Source: Hallerella succinigenes (GTDB lineage Bacteria; Fibrobacterota; Fibrobacteria; Fibrobacterales; Fibrobacteraceae). Taken from it: a stretch of 64,000 nt of DNA. Both the position numbers and the translations under genes were made by a program. How positions within the stretch are numbered: position 1 is the first letter of the stretch; every line of letters starts with the position of its first letter. A model generated the notes under the pieces. That model did no database searches. It was not told where the DNA came from and saw only the letters and a list, made by a program, of their open reading frames with translations. The stretch lies in NCBI RefSeq assembly GCF_002797675.1, contig NZ_PGEX01000001.1:2356001-2420000 (forward strand), written 5' to 3'. Positions 36,001 to 43,279 of the stretch are shown here, one piece after another.

Positions 36001-39000
36001 GATCGGGTAAAGAGTCGCCCGAATTGCGATGCTTTGGTCAATAGCAGCGATGTCTGGGTGAAGGCGTCGGGAATGAACTGCCGCACGACGGCTGTGAATC
36101 ATCAGTGGGTTTGCGGATTGAGCAACGCTATTTCGCTCAAATCGGCTTCGGGATATCCGGATGAATATTGCGACCTTTATTTGCCGGCAGAAGATAACTC
36201 GATTGCGGCTCCGCAAAATGATGAAACCTATACCCTGTATGCAGAATTAAAGCGCAAGCCTTATACGTTGCATGTGAATTTGGGCGGAACGAATCCGACT
36301 TCGGTCAATGTCTATACGTCAACGATCAGCGGGGAATTCAAATCGACAGCGGATTATGAATGCTCGGATGAAACAAACGGTTGCGATATTACGGTCTATG
36401 CCGGTTATTACGTAAAGCTCGAAGTGGACGATGACCATGACGAGGAATTCTCCTATTGGAGATGTGCAGGCGATGATTGCACGAATCCGACGGAATCGGG
36501 CAACCCGCTTTACATGCTGATTACTTCAAATAATTCGGTCACCGCTTACTTTGGTGAAAATGATAAGCATTGCTTCTATGATTCTTTCGATACAACGGGA
36601 ACGTCTTGTTCGAGCGGTCAGTATTACTGCGTGGATAATTGCCTAAAGAACGGGTCCAACTGTTCTGTTACGGATGGTGGCCATGCGGCTACGGCCAAGT
36701 GGCTCTTGATGAACCAGGAAGCTTCGGGACACATTGAAGTTGCGGACAGCCGGATTTCTTTGATCGGTGGTTCGGATGTGGATTCCGCAGCGTTCATTAT
36801 GAGCACGAATCAGGCCGGTGCAACGGGCTCGTTAAAAACGATGTTCCAGACCCAGGTAATCGGTGAAAATGAAGATTCCAAATCGGGATTGAATTCCGGC
36901 TTTGTAATCCGCTCCAACGACAATGCCACGAACTACTTTATGCTGAATGTCTTTGGATCTGGAAGCGATGGAATTTTGCATGCCCGCCTTTGCAAATCGA
37001 CTTCTCGCCAATTGACTTCCTTAGGAAATTGCGTAGATCGCGTGATGAAGGATGCAGACAGCAATACGGTTTCGATTTCGACTCAGACGATGATTTTGAT
37101 GACGGTCGAGTTAGCTCAGGCTGCTTCGAAAACAAGCCTGACTTCGACACCGACAAGCTCTGCGCTCAATGTATCCATGGAAGTCGGCTTTGGCGGGTAT
37201 GAAAGTTCGAATACTAAACAGGTGGCGACGAGTTTTGATTTGAGCGATCTCTTCGGCACGACTTGGAACGATCTGGATCATGAATATTTAGGTTTTAAGC
37301 TTGGCGATGAAGCGTTCAAAATCTATGACATCGGTTGGAAGAGCGCGGCCTATGCGGATTCCTGCTGGGAAACATACCCGACGGCGAGTTGTTCCTTTAA
37401 GGCGAACTATCTGGGTGGTATTGTGCCGAAGGATACGGATGTGAAGCCTTGGGTGACGCTTTCTTCTTGGTTTGATAAGCAAAATTGCGAGCCGCTGTAC
37501 TTGTATAACGAATACGTTTCTGTTTATGGTGGACGAAATTCTGCTTCGCTTACAAAGAATGAAGTTTATGGTGCATATTATTATCAGCCTACGAATAATC
37601 GGTATGAATATTACTGGATATATGATGGGTATAATTTTAATACGGAGGGCATGTACGGTTATGAGGCTACAACGGTATATACCTATTATAATTACTGGAC
37701 TGGTAAGTTTGAAACGGTGACTTATACAGGAAAGCATTACGATGCTGCAGTCAAGATCTACTGTCCGAATCAGACGCTTCGTTATCATTCGGAATCGAAA
37801 TATGCATCGTATACAGCGGGAAGAACCAGTTGTGGCTCCTTCTACGTGGGCAAAATGCATGCGTGCTCGGAGAACGCTTTGTTTGATGTAGAAAGTCAGC
37901 AAATCTTTGCCGGCTCGGAAACGACGATTTCTACGAAAAATTCCGCGGTGGTCAACGTTCGCGATGCAAGCCTTTATTTATCGCTCGATAATTCTTACGG
38001 CGCAACGATTACTGTCCGTTTTATAGATGAAAATGGCAACAGGAGCTTGCCTATTTCGACAAGCAAAACGGGCACGGCTACGTTCTCTGCCAATACGATG
38101 CTTGCGACCAATGCGAGTTCTTCGCAAACACAAGAAACCTATCTTGCTGAATCTTTCGATCCACAGAAGGTTGTAGGCATTGTTATTTCGACAACCAATA
38201 CGTTTACCCTCGTCAGCGCGGGAACGACTTGCCCGAACGCGATGAATATTTCAAATTGTTCCGTTTCTTATAACGGTTCGTCTTGGCTCTTTAATGCTTT
38301 GATTACAAACGCTTCGTCTGCCAAAACGAATGGTTGCTCGATCACGGGTGATTTTGGGTCTGGGAATGCGCCTGCAGCGATGGATTGCCCGACGACGAGT
38401 CCGGCGGAATTTGCTGTAGAAGATGCAGGCGTTTATGAAAGTTTGAATACGGAAAAAACTTATTCGTTTGATATCGTCGTGGAAAGTGACAATGACAAGA
38501 TTTCTTGTACGGCAGAAACGACGCTTTACCCAGCGGAACTAACCTGCGATATTTCGACGGGTACAGTGACGGCGGGCTCTGGAACCGTTCCAACTTTAAA
38601 TTATCAGTTTACAAATTGCCCGAACGGTGGCTGTACTTATACCGTTTCGTTGACAGGTCCTGGCGTGAGCGAGAAAACTTCGGGAACGTTCTCGGAATCT
38701 GCGGCTCAGTCTTGGTCTCCGACGAATTTGAACAATTCAGCGTCTAGTCCGTTGCAGCAGGGAACTTATACCTATACGTTGAATTCGATGAATCCTTCGA
38801 ATCGTTTTTGCTCGCAAACTTTTGAAGTGACGGAATCCGTAAATCCGGAAGTAACTAGTTGCAGCGTGACAAGTACGGGCGCGTTTACAGCTGCCGTTTC
38901 GAATGTATCGGATTTGACATATTCCTATACGCTTCAGGTTGCAGATAACTTGGGTAATGTGATTTCGGGAAAAACTTTGAGCGGTTCTTCGAATACGAAA

Positions 39001-40356
39001 AACTTCTCGGGAACGATTACGCCGCCGACAGCTGCGGGGGATTATAACTACGTGTTGAATGTCACCTATGGAGGCGCTTCGAGTACTTGCCAGGCTACGT
39101 TAGAAGTACAAGCGGAAAGTTCAAGTTCTGCGTTCGTATCGAGTTCGAGTGGGGCTGTGACTGCAACTTGTAAGCTGTACAATAACAGCAACGAAGAAAT
39201 TGTATCTGCGTTTACGGGGACGAGTAACTTGTATTTAAGCGTGACTCATGATGCATCTTCGAATACGCAGGCCTATTTCTCGGGGACTGTTGCTGAATGG
39301 AATGGTTCTGCAAATGCAGATGTGGAAAAGACTAGCGAAAGCTTGTGGCTGAACGCTAATCAGAATGCGACTAGACGTTTTACAGCTCCTGTGACAGCGG
39401 GTATATATACTTATTCTGTAAGTTTGAATGGTAGTCAGTTGTGTGCTGCCACGTTAGAACTTACAGACGCCTTGACCTGTGCTGCACCAACAACAGTTAA
39501 TGCAGGGGAATCTTTCGCTCTTACGGGAACTTATTCGGGTACATCTTGTGCAAAAGGTTGGACACATAATCTTTCTGGTACTGGAACTGAGTGGCCTGGT
39601 GAATTGAACTGCACAAGTTTATCTCAGAATTTCACAGCACCTTCGACTCCAGGGAGTTATCAGTATGTAATGTATGTGGAGGGCTCTCCTAATGCTAACT
39701 GTACAAAGACGGTTACGGTGGAACAAGTGCCTCCGACATTTGCATGTCCGTCGAATGCCAAGGCTTCGATTGGGGCCTCGGATAATGTGAAGCTTGCGTT
39801 AACCGGTGTAACCGGATGTGATGAAGGTGGAGATTATTGCAATTATAGCGTCACCGGCGATGGGAATATCAGCGTCTCGGGAAATAGCTATACCGGTGGA
39901 ACTCTCCCGGTGTTTACGGATAATACGGTTACATCGGAAGATTCAAAGTCGTATACCGTCCGTTTGACAAATTCTGCGGGTTCTGTGGAACACGATTGCA
40001 GTGTAGAGTTTACGGAAGGTTCTAGCACGAATTATACAATTTGTTTAGATAAAGCCGATAATGACGGATGGCCACAAATAACTTCGGGAATATCGAATAC
40101 TGGTACATACGAGGTGCTTCATGATTGTCAAGGAACAAATTCTAATAGTTTCTTCTACACCTGCTCGAATGGTGCCGATATTTCATGGAATGGGTCTTCT
40201 CTGACATGCAATGGAGTTGAACAACAATCTTCAACGGCATCAATGCCTGCATCCGGCACTATTCTAACAATTAATTCTGGTACATTAACTAAGATAGGTT
40301 GTGAATATTCATCAGGAACGAGTCCCTGTTCTGGAACTGGGGTTACAAGCAATTAG
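33025..40356 (+). CDS. Giant PilX-like surface protein (about 2,443 aa) with exchangeable C-terminus
   Basis: The N-terminus, MQNSKKG then VSLVVVLLFMLVATIAATAT, is PilX-like and anchors the protein in the pilus assembly machine. Residues about 160-330 are a beta-helix-like series of turns (GNLTVN, GDLSS, GGDLYN, GGNVTTEGNLV). An acidic patch near residue 710 (ESEEEEDES) precedes long Cys-containing domains. From about residue 1730 there are tandem Ig-like modules of 80-95 residues, each with a few Cys, and an SSSS linker near residue 2035. The last 109 residues, after Ser2334, lie in a predicted invertible segment. The ATG at 33025 follows GGAGG at six bases; the ATG at 33010 precedes that site. 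I infer a pilus-tip adhesin, perhaps for plant fibre or a host surface. No enzyme motif is seen. Confidence 0.83.
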   Translation: MQNSKKGVSLVVVLLFMLVATIAATATYRWLTAQSKASASRMVQSEAYQSAVAGIEAARSWMTYHGNDLGGIIKQYFDDAKKPILLDSVLQNINRRGQRYDVWLVGVDVTSTEYKLKIVSQGVARNGSKHSEVAVLNVSGLYRVRVPSDNSGLLNFEESFFGSVSGTQAYDVNSGIINGDVTIGGGYATSADHLIVTGNLTVNSNTNLGDVYVQGDLSSCTNFQVSGNAFVKNVLYVGGGQNGVRIGGDLYNIASINLNPSGTCGPGALTVGGNVTTEGNLVMPHYSSADTNTIAGNLVVLGQMDFPEHSECNPSLGCNVAYLQWVFNAYGNIYVKNGMDDGSHFLYQTASNLVLGNASSDEVYLGSSPMYQVSDANLNLLYTHWLDHHLTGSNGTLTYTTTDEWNNVHSSDITYKYSRNTYCNSSNCAPSYNGSSAEWSFYQDRTDFYGSELDYYRDDIFFQVNGNLTTTVPDTNGWGADRMTKYAEAITEESDGNCSGAHIKDPIQFNANLLQESTLINSSNPGVCTNANVLLTASGNASEFWGSENNGSRWGELNKCYDLANAANTLYENSWLLIEFGTTTFANINGETISHNMIVIFDEYTNVILPPTTSSAYVIMYFRNGGSIQINDLGSYHNYFIYSDGDLAYNDGSSDGISGSIFLSDCHSIKSNNKVTAEYNSSLTKALVEAGVICDNDGTGVCSTDSEESEEEEDESVSNGSYDSYYVSIAPQLGISLLSQYRNNETDVEELEEGDYTEIDPSILILPRIVYLTQDPVGKLPDYYNVINLNGASETKTASRVTCSPTLPTTGALYDGTNALDEGIYNCTYASNVNGNATFYVVVSGTSSSNPKVHLESGYAEVTAGGSADVNLVIPASTRSEEISVDVQVPDMPTGWSVTPSSYVTLKSGSVYTATVTPSSTESVVTLFTVTLESSTTQGTATFQLLTPCDGCTITSPDMETVYISGVATVIRSGLEEYCSNHEENCPANSEYDRVKSRPNCDALVNSSDVWVKASGMNCRTTAVNHQWVCGLSNAISLKSASGYPDEYCDLYLPAEDNSIAAPQNDETYTLYAELKRKPYTLHVNLGGTNPTSVNVYTSTISGEFKSTADYECSDETNGCDITVYAGYYVKLEVDDDHDEEFSYWRCAGDDCTNPTESGNPLYMLITSNNSVTAYFGENDKHCFYDSFDTTGTSCSSGQYYCVDNCLKNGSNCSVTDGGHAATAKWLLMNQEASGHIEVADSRISLIGGSDVDSAAFIMSTNQAGATGSLKTMFQTQVIGENEDSKSGLNSGFVIRSNDNATNYFMLNVFGSGSDGILHARLCKSTSRQLTSLGNCVDRVMKDADSNTVSISTQTMILMTVELAQAASKTSLTSTPTSSALNVSMEVGFGGYESSNTKQVATSFDLSDLFGTTWNDLDHEYLGFKLGDEAFKIYDIGWKSAAYADSCWETYPTASCSFKANYLGGIVPKDTDVKPWVTLSSWFDKQNCEPLYLYNEYVSVYGGRNSASLTKNEVYGAYYYQPTNNRYEYYWIYDGYNFNTEGMYGYEATTVYTYYNYWTGKFETVTYTGKHYDAAVKIYCPNQTLRYHSESKYASYTAGRTSCGSFYVGKMHACSENALFDVESQQIFAGSETTISTKNSAVVNVRDASLYLSLDNSYGATITVRFIDENGNRSLPISTSKTGTATFSANTMLATNASSSQTQETYLAESFDPQKVVGIVISTTNTFTLVSAGTTCPNAMNISNCSVSYNGSSWLFNALITNASSAKTNGCSITGDFGSGNAPAAMDCPTTSPAEFAVEDAGVYESLNTEKTYSFDIVVESDNDKISCTAETTLYPAELTCDISTGTVTAGSGTVPTLNYQFTNCPNGGCTYTVSLTGPGVSEKTSGTFSESAAQSWSPTNLNNSASSPLQQGTYTYTLNSMNPSNRFCSQTFEVTESVNPEVTSCSVTSTGAFTAAVSNVSDLTYSYTLQVADNLGNVISGKTLSGSSNTKNFSGTITPPTAAGDYNYVLNVTYGGASSTCQATLEVQAESSSSAFVSSSSGAVTATCKLYNNSNEEIVSAFTGTSNLYLSVTHDASSNTQAYFSGTVAEWNGSANADVEKTSESLWLNANQNATRRFTAPVTAGIYTYSVSLNGSQLCAATLELTDALTCAAPTTVNAGESFALTGTYSGTSCAKGWTHNLSGTGTEWPGELNCTSLSQNFTAPSTPGSYQYVMYVEGSPNANCTKTVTVEQVPPTFACPSNAKASIGASDNVKLALTGVTGCDEGGDYCNYSVTGDGNISVSGNSYTGGTLPVFTDNTVTSEDSKSYTVRLTNSAGSVEHDCSVEFTEGSSTNYTICLDKADNDGWPQITSGISNTGTYEVLHDCQGTNSNSFFYTCSNGADISWNGSSLTCNGVEQQSSTASMPASGTILTINSGTLTKIGCEYSSGTSPCSGTGVTSN
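40011..40026 (+). repeat. Left inverted repeat of the invertible segment
   Basis: TACGGAAGGTTCTAGC. Read in the gene frame it crosses codons for Thr-Glu-Gly-Ser-Ser. Its reverse complement occurs exactly at 40728-40743. The flank at 40003-40010 (GTAGAGTT) is a degenerate copy of an outer arm. Confidence 0.85.
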
Positions 40357-40382
40357 CAAAACATTTCTATGATACTTGTGAT

Positions 40383-40419
40383 AATGAAAAAATCCCTTTT
40401 CTTTAGGGACTTTTTCATT
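40383..40419. terminator. Symmetric bidirectional terminator inside the invertible segment
   Basis: The outer arms AATGAAAAA and TTTTTCATT and the inner stem TCCCT/AGGGA form a near-perfect palindrome with A and T runs on both sides. It works for either orientation, so transcription would end after whichever tail is in the expressed position. Confidence 0.85.
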
Positions 40420-40484
40420 ATCTCCATTCTTACCAATCTGTGGAACAGGTTAGATCGGATGGGGCGGATTACAGCTAAAAAAGG

Positions 40485-40743
40485 CTACGGAATATCTGCC
40501 CAACAACTTGACCCTGTTAGTTCAATGTAGTATTCCGAAGCATCAGCATAGTCTTTTACAAGGCCGAGTGAAATCGCTACTCCATTGACCTTTATTACGC
40601 ATGAACCCGAAGAATTGATGTAACTTGGTTTTGATGTTCGATAGAAACAATAAGAAGGGCTGCTTTCCCACTTATTATATGTAGCTGTGTTCAAGTTATC
40701 ACAATTTGCATCGCAAGTACAAGTTGAGCTAGAACCTTCCGTA
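40485..40743 (-). pseudogene. Silent alternative C-terminal cassette for the giant pilin-like protein
   Basis: On the minus strand the frame runs through the repeat (Thr-Glu-Gly-Ser-Ser) into 80 further residues and stops at 40485. It has no ATG, ribosome-binding site or promoter; only a TTG at 40694 could start it. The sequence has the same flavour as the expressed tail. A Cys-rich beginning (STCTCDANCDN) is followed by a block SYINSSGSCVIKVNGV that aligns loosely with DISWNGSSLTCNGV in the expressed tail. This supports a stored variant rather than an independent gene. It is intact, not decayed; 'pseudogene' here means silent. Confidence 0.72.
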
Positions 40744-40751
40744 GGTTCTAG
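40728..40751 (-). repeat. Right inverted repeat with dyad-symmetric arms
   Basis: Positions 40728-40743 are the exact reverse complement of 40011-40026. The site has perfect 8-bp arms CTAGAACC (40729-40736) and GGTTCTAG (40744-40751) around a 7-bp centre TTCCGTA. This is the form of a tyrosine-recombinase core site with two binding arms and a crossover spacer. Confidence 0.8.
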
Positions 40752-40810
40752 ATCCCCGAATGCTTAAAATTGATGACAGATTATCTATTTGGATTTCTTA
40801 CTAGGGAAAA

Positions 40811-40837
40811 GAAAGCCTCCCGAAAGGGAGGCTTTTC
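40811..40837. terminator. Intrinsic terminator
   Basis: Ten-bp stem AAAGCCTCCC/GGGAGGCTTT with a GAAA loop and A/T runs. It follows the Rpn-family gene (-) and also shields it from readthrough out of the pilin operon. Confidence 0.85.
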
Positions 40838-40854
40838 TACGGTGATTTTTTCGA

Positions 40855-41835
40855 TTAGGGCTGTTTGGCTTCCAGTTTGGCCTTAAAAATGGAGATTTGC
40901 TCTGGGGTCAAATTCATGCCTTGTAGAATGTCGAGGGCTTCGCTAAGGCTTTGTGCGCGTCCTTCCGCAAGCCCTTCTGCGCGTCCTTCCGCAAGTCCCT
41001 GTGCTTTGGCGCGAATCATTCCACCGGCAAGCCGTGTATCGATTTCATCTTGCGTAATCATGTCTTTAGCCTGCCTTGTTAAAAGTTCATCGTTTGCGTT
41101 TTCAATTCTTATCCGTTCTAGGGCGCTCCCAAGGACTTTATTGCCGAATCGAGGTAGTTCTTTGCCATCACCGGCATGATTTAGCAAATATAGCCAGGCG
41201 TCCATGGTCCCATTGACTTCGCCAATAGATTTTTTGAAGTTGGGGAGACTAATCATAATATACCTATTTTTATTAAAGATAGGTGTCAGGATGCCTGATT
41301 TCAAAGAGTTGCGATTATAGAGAGCCCATTCGTCTATGTACTCTCCTTTGGAAGCCGGAAGGTCGAAGTCGCAGATCCATATGGATATAGTCTCGGGAAG
41401 CTCGTAGCGCTTGCTTTTGCGAGCATCTTTGGGAAGTGCTAAAAATTCTTCGGAACGGTCCATTTCCTGTTTTCCTTTGATGATGAGAAATGCCTTGTAT
41501 AAAACGGCTCTATCAATCAAATAATCGTGTTCCGCTTTCTGCATTTCGATGTCTAGAAAGCGCCCGCTTCCTGTTGTTGCAAAAATGTCTAGGATAACTT
41601 TTTTGCTTTGGGCGGAATACATGGATATGGTCTTGTCGAAAGAAAAGGAGAGATTCTTGATTTTCTCGTCGCCTTCTAATTCGAGAACTCCGTCCAAAAA
41701 ATCTTTGAGAGCCTCTTTGCTATCGAAGAGTTCCTTGAAAGCGGTGTCATATTTAGGGTCCATGTAGATTTGACCCTGTAACTGTTCCGGAATCGGATTC
41801 TTGCGTTTCTGTTTTATTGGCTTTTCTTGTTTCAT
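40855..41835 (-). CDS. Rpn-family PD-(D/E)XK nuclease / putative transposase
   Basis: A 326-aa protein of the recombination-promoting nuclease family. The N-terminus has DPKYDTAFKELFDSKEALKD. The nuclease core shows VILDIFATTGSGRFLDIEMQ, giving the Asp and ExQ residues of the fold. The C-terminal part has Ala-Glu-Gly-Arg repeats (AEGRAEGLAEGRAQ), a common variable tail in this family. Rpn proteins are DNA endonucleases; many copies occur in Fibrobacter-like and Bacteroidetes genomes. It lies directly next to the invertible segment. It is not a known type of inversion recombinase, so the link may be chance. Confidence 0.87.
   Translation of the reverse strand: MKQEKPIKQKRKNPIPEQLQGQIYMDPKYDTAFKELFDSKEALKDFLDGVLELEGDEKIKNLSFSFDKTISMYSAQSKKVILDIFATTGSGRFLDIEMQKAEHDYLIDRAVLYKAFLIIKGKQEMDRSEEFLALPKDARKSKRYELPETISIWICDFDLPASKGEYIDEWALYNRNSLKSGILTPIFNKNRYIMISLPNFKKSIGEVNGTMDAWLYLLNHAGDGKELPRFGNKVLGSALERIRIENANDELLTRQAKDMITQDEIDTRLAGGMIRAKAQGLAEGRAEGLAEGRAQSLSEALDILQGMNLTPEQISIFKAKLEAKQP
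40954..41001 (-). repeat. Two tandem 24-bp coding repeats in the Rpn gene
   Basis: Units at 40954-40977 and 40978-41001 differ at only a few bases and encode the Ala-Glu-Gly-Arg rich 8-residue repeat near the C-terminus. Confidence 0.8.
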
Positions 41836-41993
41836 ACACTTTATAAGACGAAGATAGCGGGGAAAATGAGATGAAAAATTTTGGATACAATTGCGAGCGG
41901 TCTTTTTGTCTACTCTTTCCGGAATCTTTTGGATGGTGAATTGGATGCCTATCTGGAAGTACGTTGAGTGTTGTACTTTTTATATTTGCGTGC

Positions 41994-42242
41994 ATGAAAC
42001 GGGTTTGGCTTTTTGGGCAAGTGATTGCTTTGGGGTTTTGTGGATGCAGTTTGCTTTCGGGACTCAAAAAATCGTCAGTTTACGAAAGCCTTGAAAATCA
42101 AACCTTGTTCCAGACGTCTTCTGGTGATAGCGAAAAAATGGCGGCGGAAAAAGGTCGCAACGAAAAGACTTAGAACATGATGAAAATGGACGCCGGCGAT
42201 GTGGATACTTATGATTCCACCCTTTTCGATTCCATTCCCTAA
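41994..42242 (+). pseudogene. Small lipoprotein-like gene interrupted by an in-frame TAG
   Basis: The ATG at 41994 begins MKRVWLFGQVIALGFCGCSL, a lipoprotein-like signal, and the frame stops at a TAG at 42171-42173 after 59 residues. The same frame then continues for 22 codons to a TAA at 42240. That part (MDAGDVDTYDSTLFDSIP) has the composition expected of a real protein end. So this may be an 82-codon lipoprotein gene broken by an amber mutation, or a 59-aa protein followed by chance open sequence. There is no good ribosome-binding site. The function is unknown. Confidence 0.45.
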
Positions 42243-42274
42243 CAGAATTGCTCCGCTTTTCTAAATTTGCGGAT

Positions 42275-43279
42275 ATGAAAAAGATTTCTCTTACCGGCAT
42301 TAAGCCTACTGGAACGCCGCATCTCGGCAATTATTTGGGTGCAATCCGCCCGGCCCTTGAACTCGCTAAAGATTACGATACAGTCTACTTCATTGCAGAC
42401 TATCATGCTTTGACCACTGTGCATGACGGAAAGGAAATGGCCGAAAACATTCACAAGGTCGCAGCAACATGGCTTGCCTGCGGTCTCGATCCGGAAAAGG
42501 GCCTTTTCTACAAGCAGAGCGATATTCCAGAAATCTTTGAATTGAGCTGGGCTTTGAGTTGCTTCACTCCGAAGGGATTCATGAATCGCGCCCACGCTTA
42601 CAAGGCAAAGGTCGAAGCGAACCGCGCAAACGGCGAAGATCTCGATACGAACGTGAACATGGGACTTTATTGCTATCCGTGCCTGATGGACGCCGATATC
42701 TTGATGTTCAACGCAGATGTGGTTCCTGTCGGTAAAGATCAAAAGCAGCACGTGGAATTCGCCCGTGACGTCGCCATCCGTTTCAACAAGCAGATGGGCA
42801 AGGACGTTTTCGTGGTCCCGGAACCTCTTATTCAGGAAACGACGGATGTGATTCCTGGCCTCGACGGACGCAAAATGAGCAAATCTTACGATAACACGAT
42901 TGAACTTTTCCTCGATGAAAAGGCTCGCAAGAAAAAGGTGAACAAGATCGTGACGAACAGCCTACCGCTGGAAGCTGCAAAGGATCCGGACACTTGCAAC
43001 GTGTTTAATTTGTTCAAGCTTTTTGCAACACCGGAAGAAACGGCAGCTCTCGCTGAAACCTACCGTGCTGGCGGCATGGGTTGGGGCTATGCAAAGGGCG
43101 AACTGCAGCGTGTTCTTGAACGTACGTTCGGCGAAGCCCGTGAAAAGTACAACGATTTGATGGCCCATCCGGACCGTATTGACGAGATCCTTCACGCGGG
43201 TGCGGAAAAGGCTCGCCCGATCGCCCGAGAACACATGGACAAGGTCCGCGAAGTCTTAGGATACGGAAAGTCTTTCTGA
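42275..43279 (+). CDS. trpS: Tryptophanyl-tRNA synthetase
   Basis: A 334-aa class I synthetase. The HIGH-like motif is in GIKPTGTPHLGNYLGAIRP. The KMSKS motif appears as LDGRKMSKSYDNTI. Other family blocks are YFIADYHALTT and LYCYPCLMDADILMF and VVPVGKDQKQHVEFARD. The length is normal. The ATG at 42275 fits the family start; an earlier in-frame start at 42248 is unsupported. Its end overlaps the convergent nfeD-type gene by 24 bases. Confidence 0.96.
   Translation: MKKISLTGIKPTGTPHLGNYLGAIRPALELAKDYDTVYFIADYHALTTVHDGKEMAENIHKVAATWLACGLDPEKGLFYKQSDIPEIFELSWALSCFTPKGFMNRAHAYKAKVEANRANGEDLDTNVNMGLYCYPCLMDADILMFNADVVPVGKDQKQHVEFARDVAIRFNKQMGKDVFVVPEPLIQETTDVIPGLDGRKMSKSYDNTIELFLDEKARKKKVNKIVTNSLPLEAAKDPDTCNVFNLFKLFATPEETAALAETYRAGGMGWGYAKGELQRVLERTFGEAREKYNDLMAHPDRIDEILHAGAEKARPIAREHMDKVREVLGYGKSF

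Larger units (their letters stand above)
40011..40743. mobile_element. Predicted invertible DNA segment (C-terminal switch)
   Basis: A 16-bp perfect inverted repeat bounds this 733-bp segment. The left half holds the present tail of the giant pilin-like protein on +. The right half holds an alternative tail on -, open in the matching frame but without a start codon or promoter. A symmetric terminator lies between. Inversion across the repeats would replace the last 109 residues by 80 others without breaking the frame. This layout matches shufflon-type and other site-specific inversion systems. No recombinase gene is in the window. Confidence 0.75.

Noticed and set aside
40501-40694. Minus-strand 69-residue frame as an independent gene
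   Set aside because: It has no ATG, ribosome-binding site or promoter, and the frame runs on into the inverted repeat; it is better explained as a silent tail cassette.
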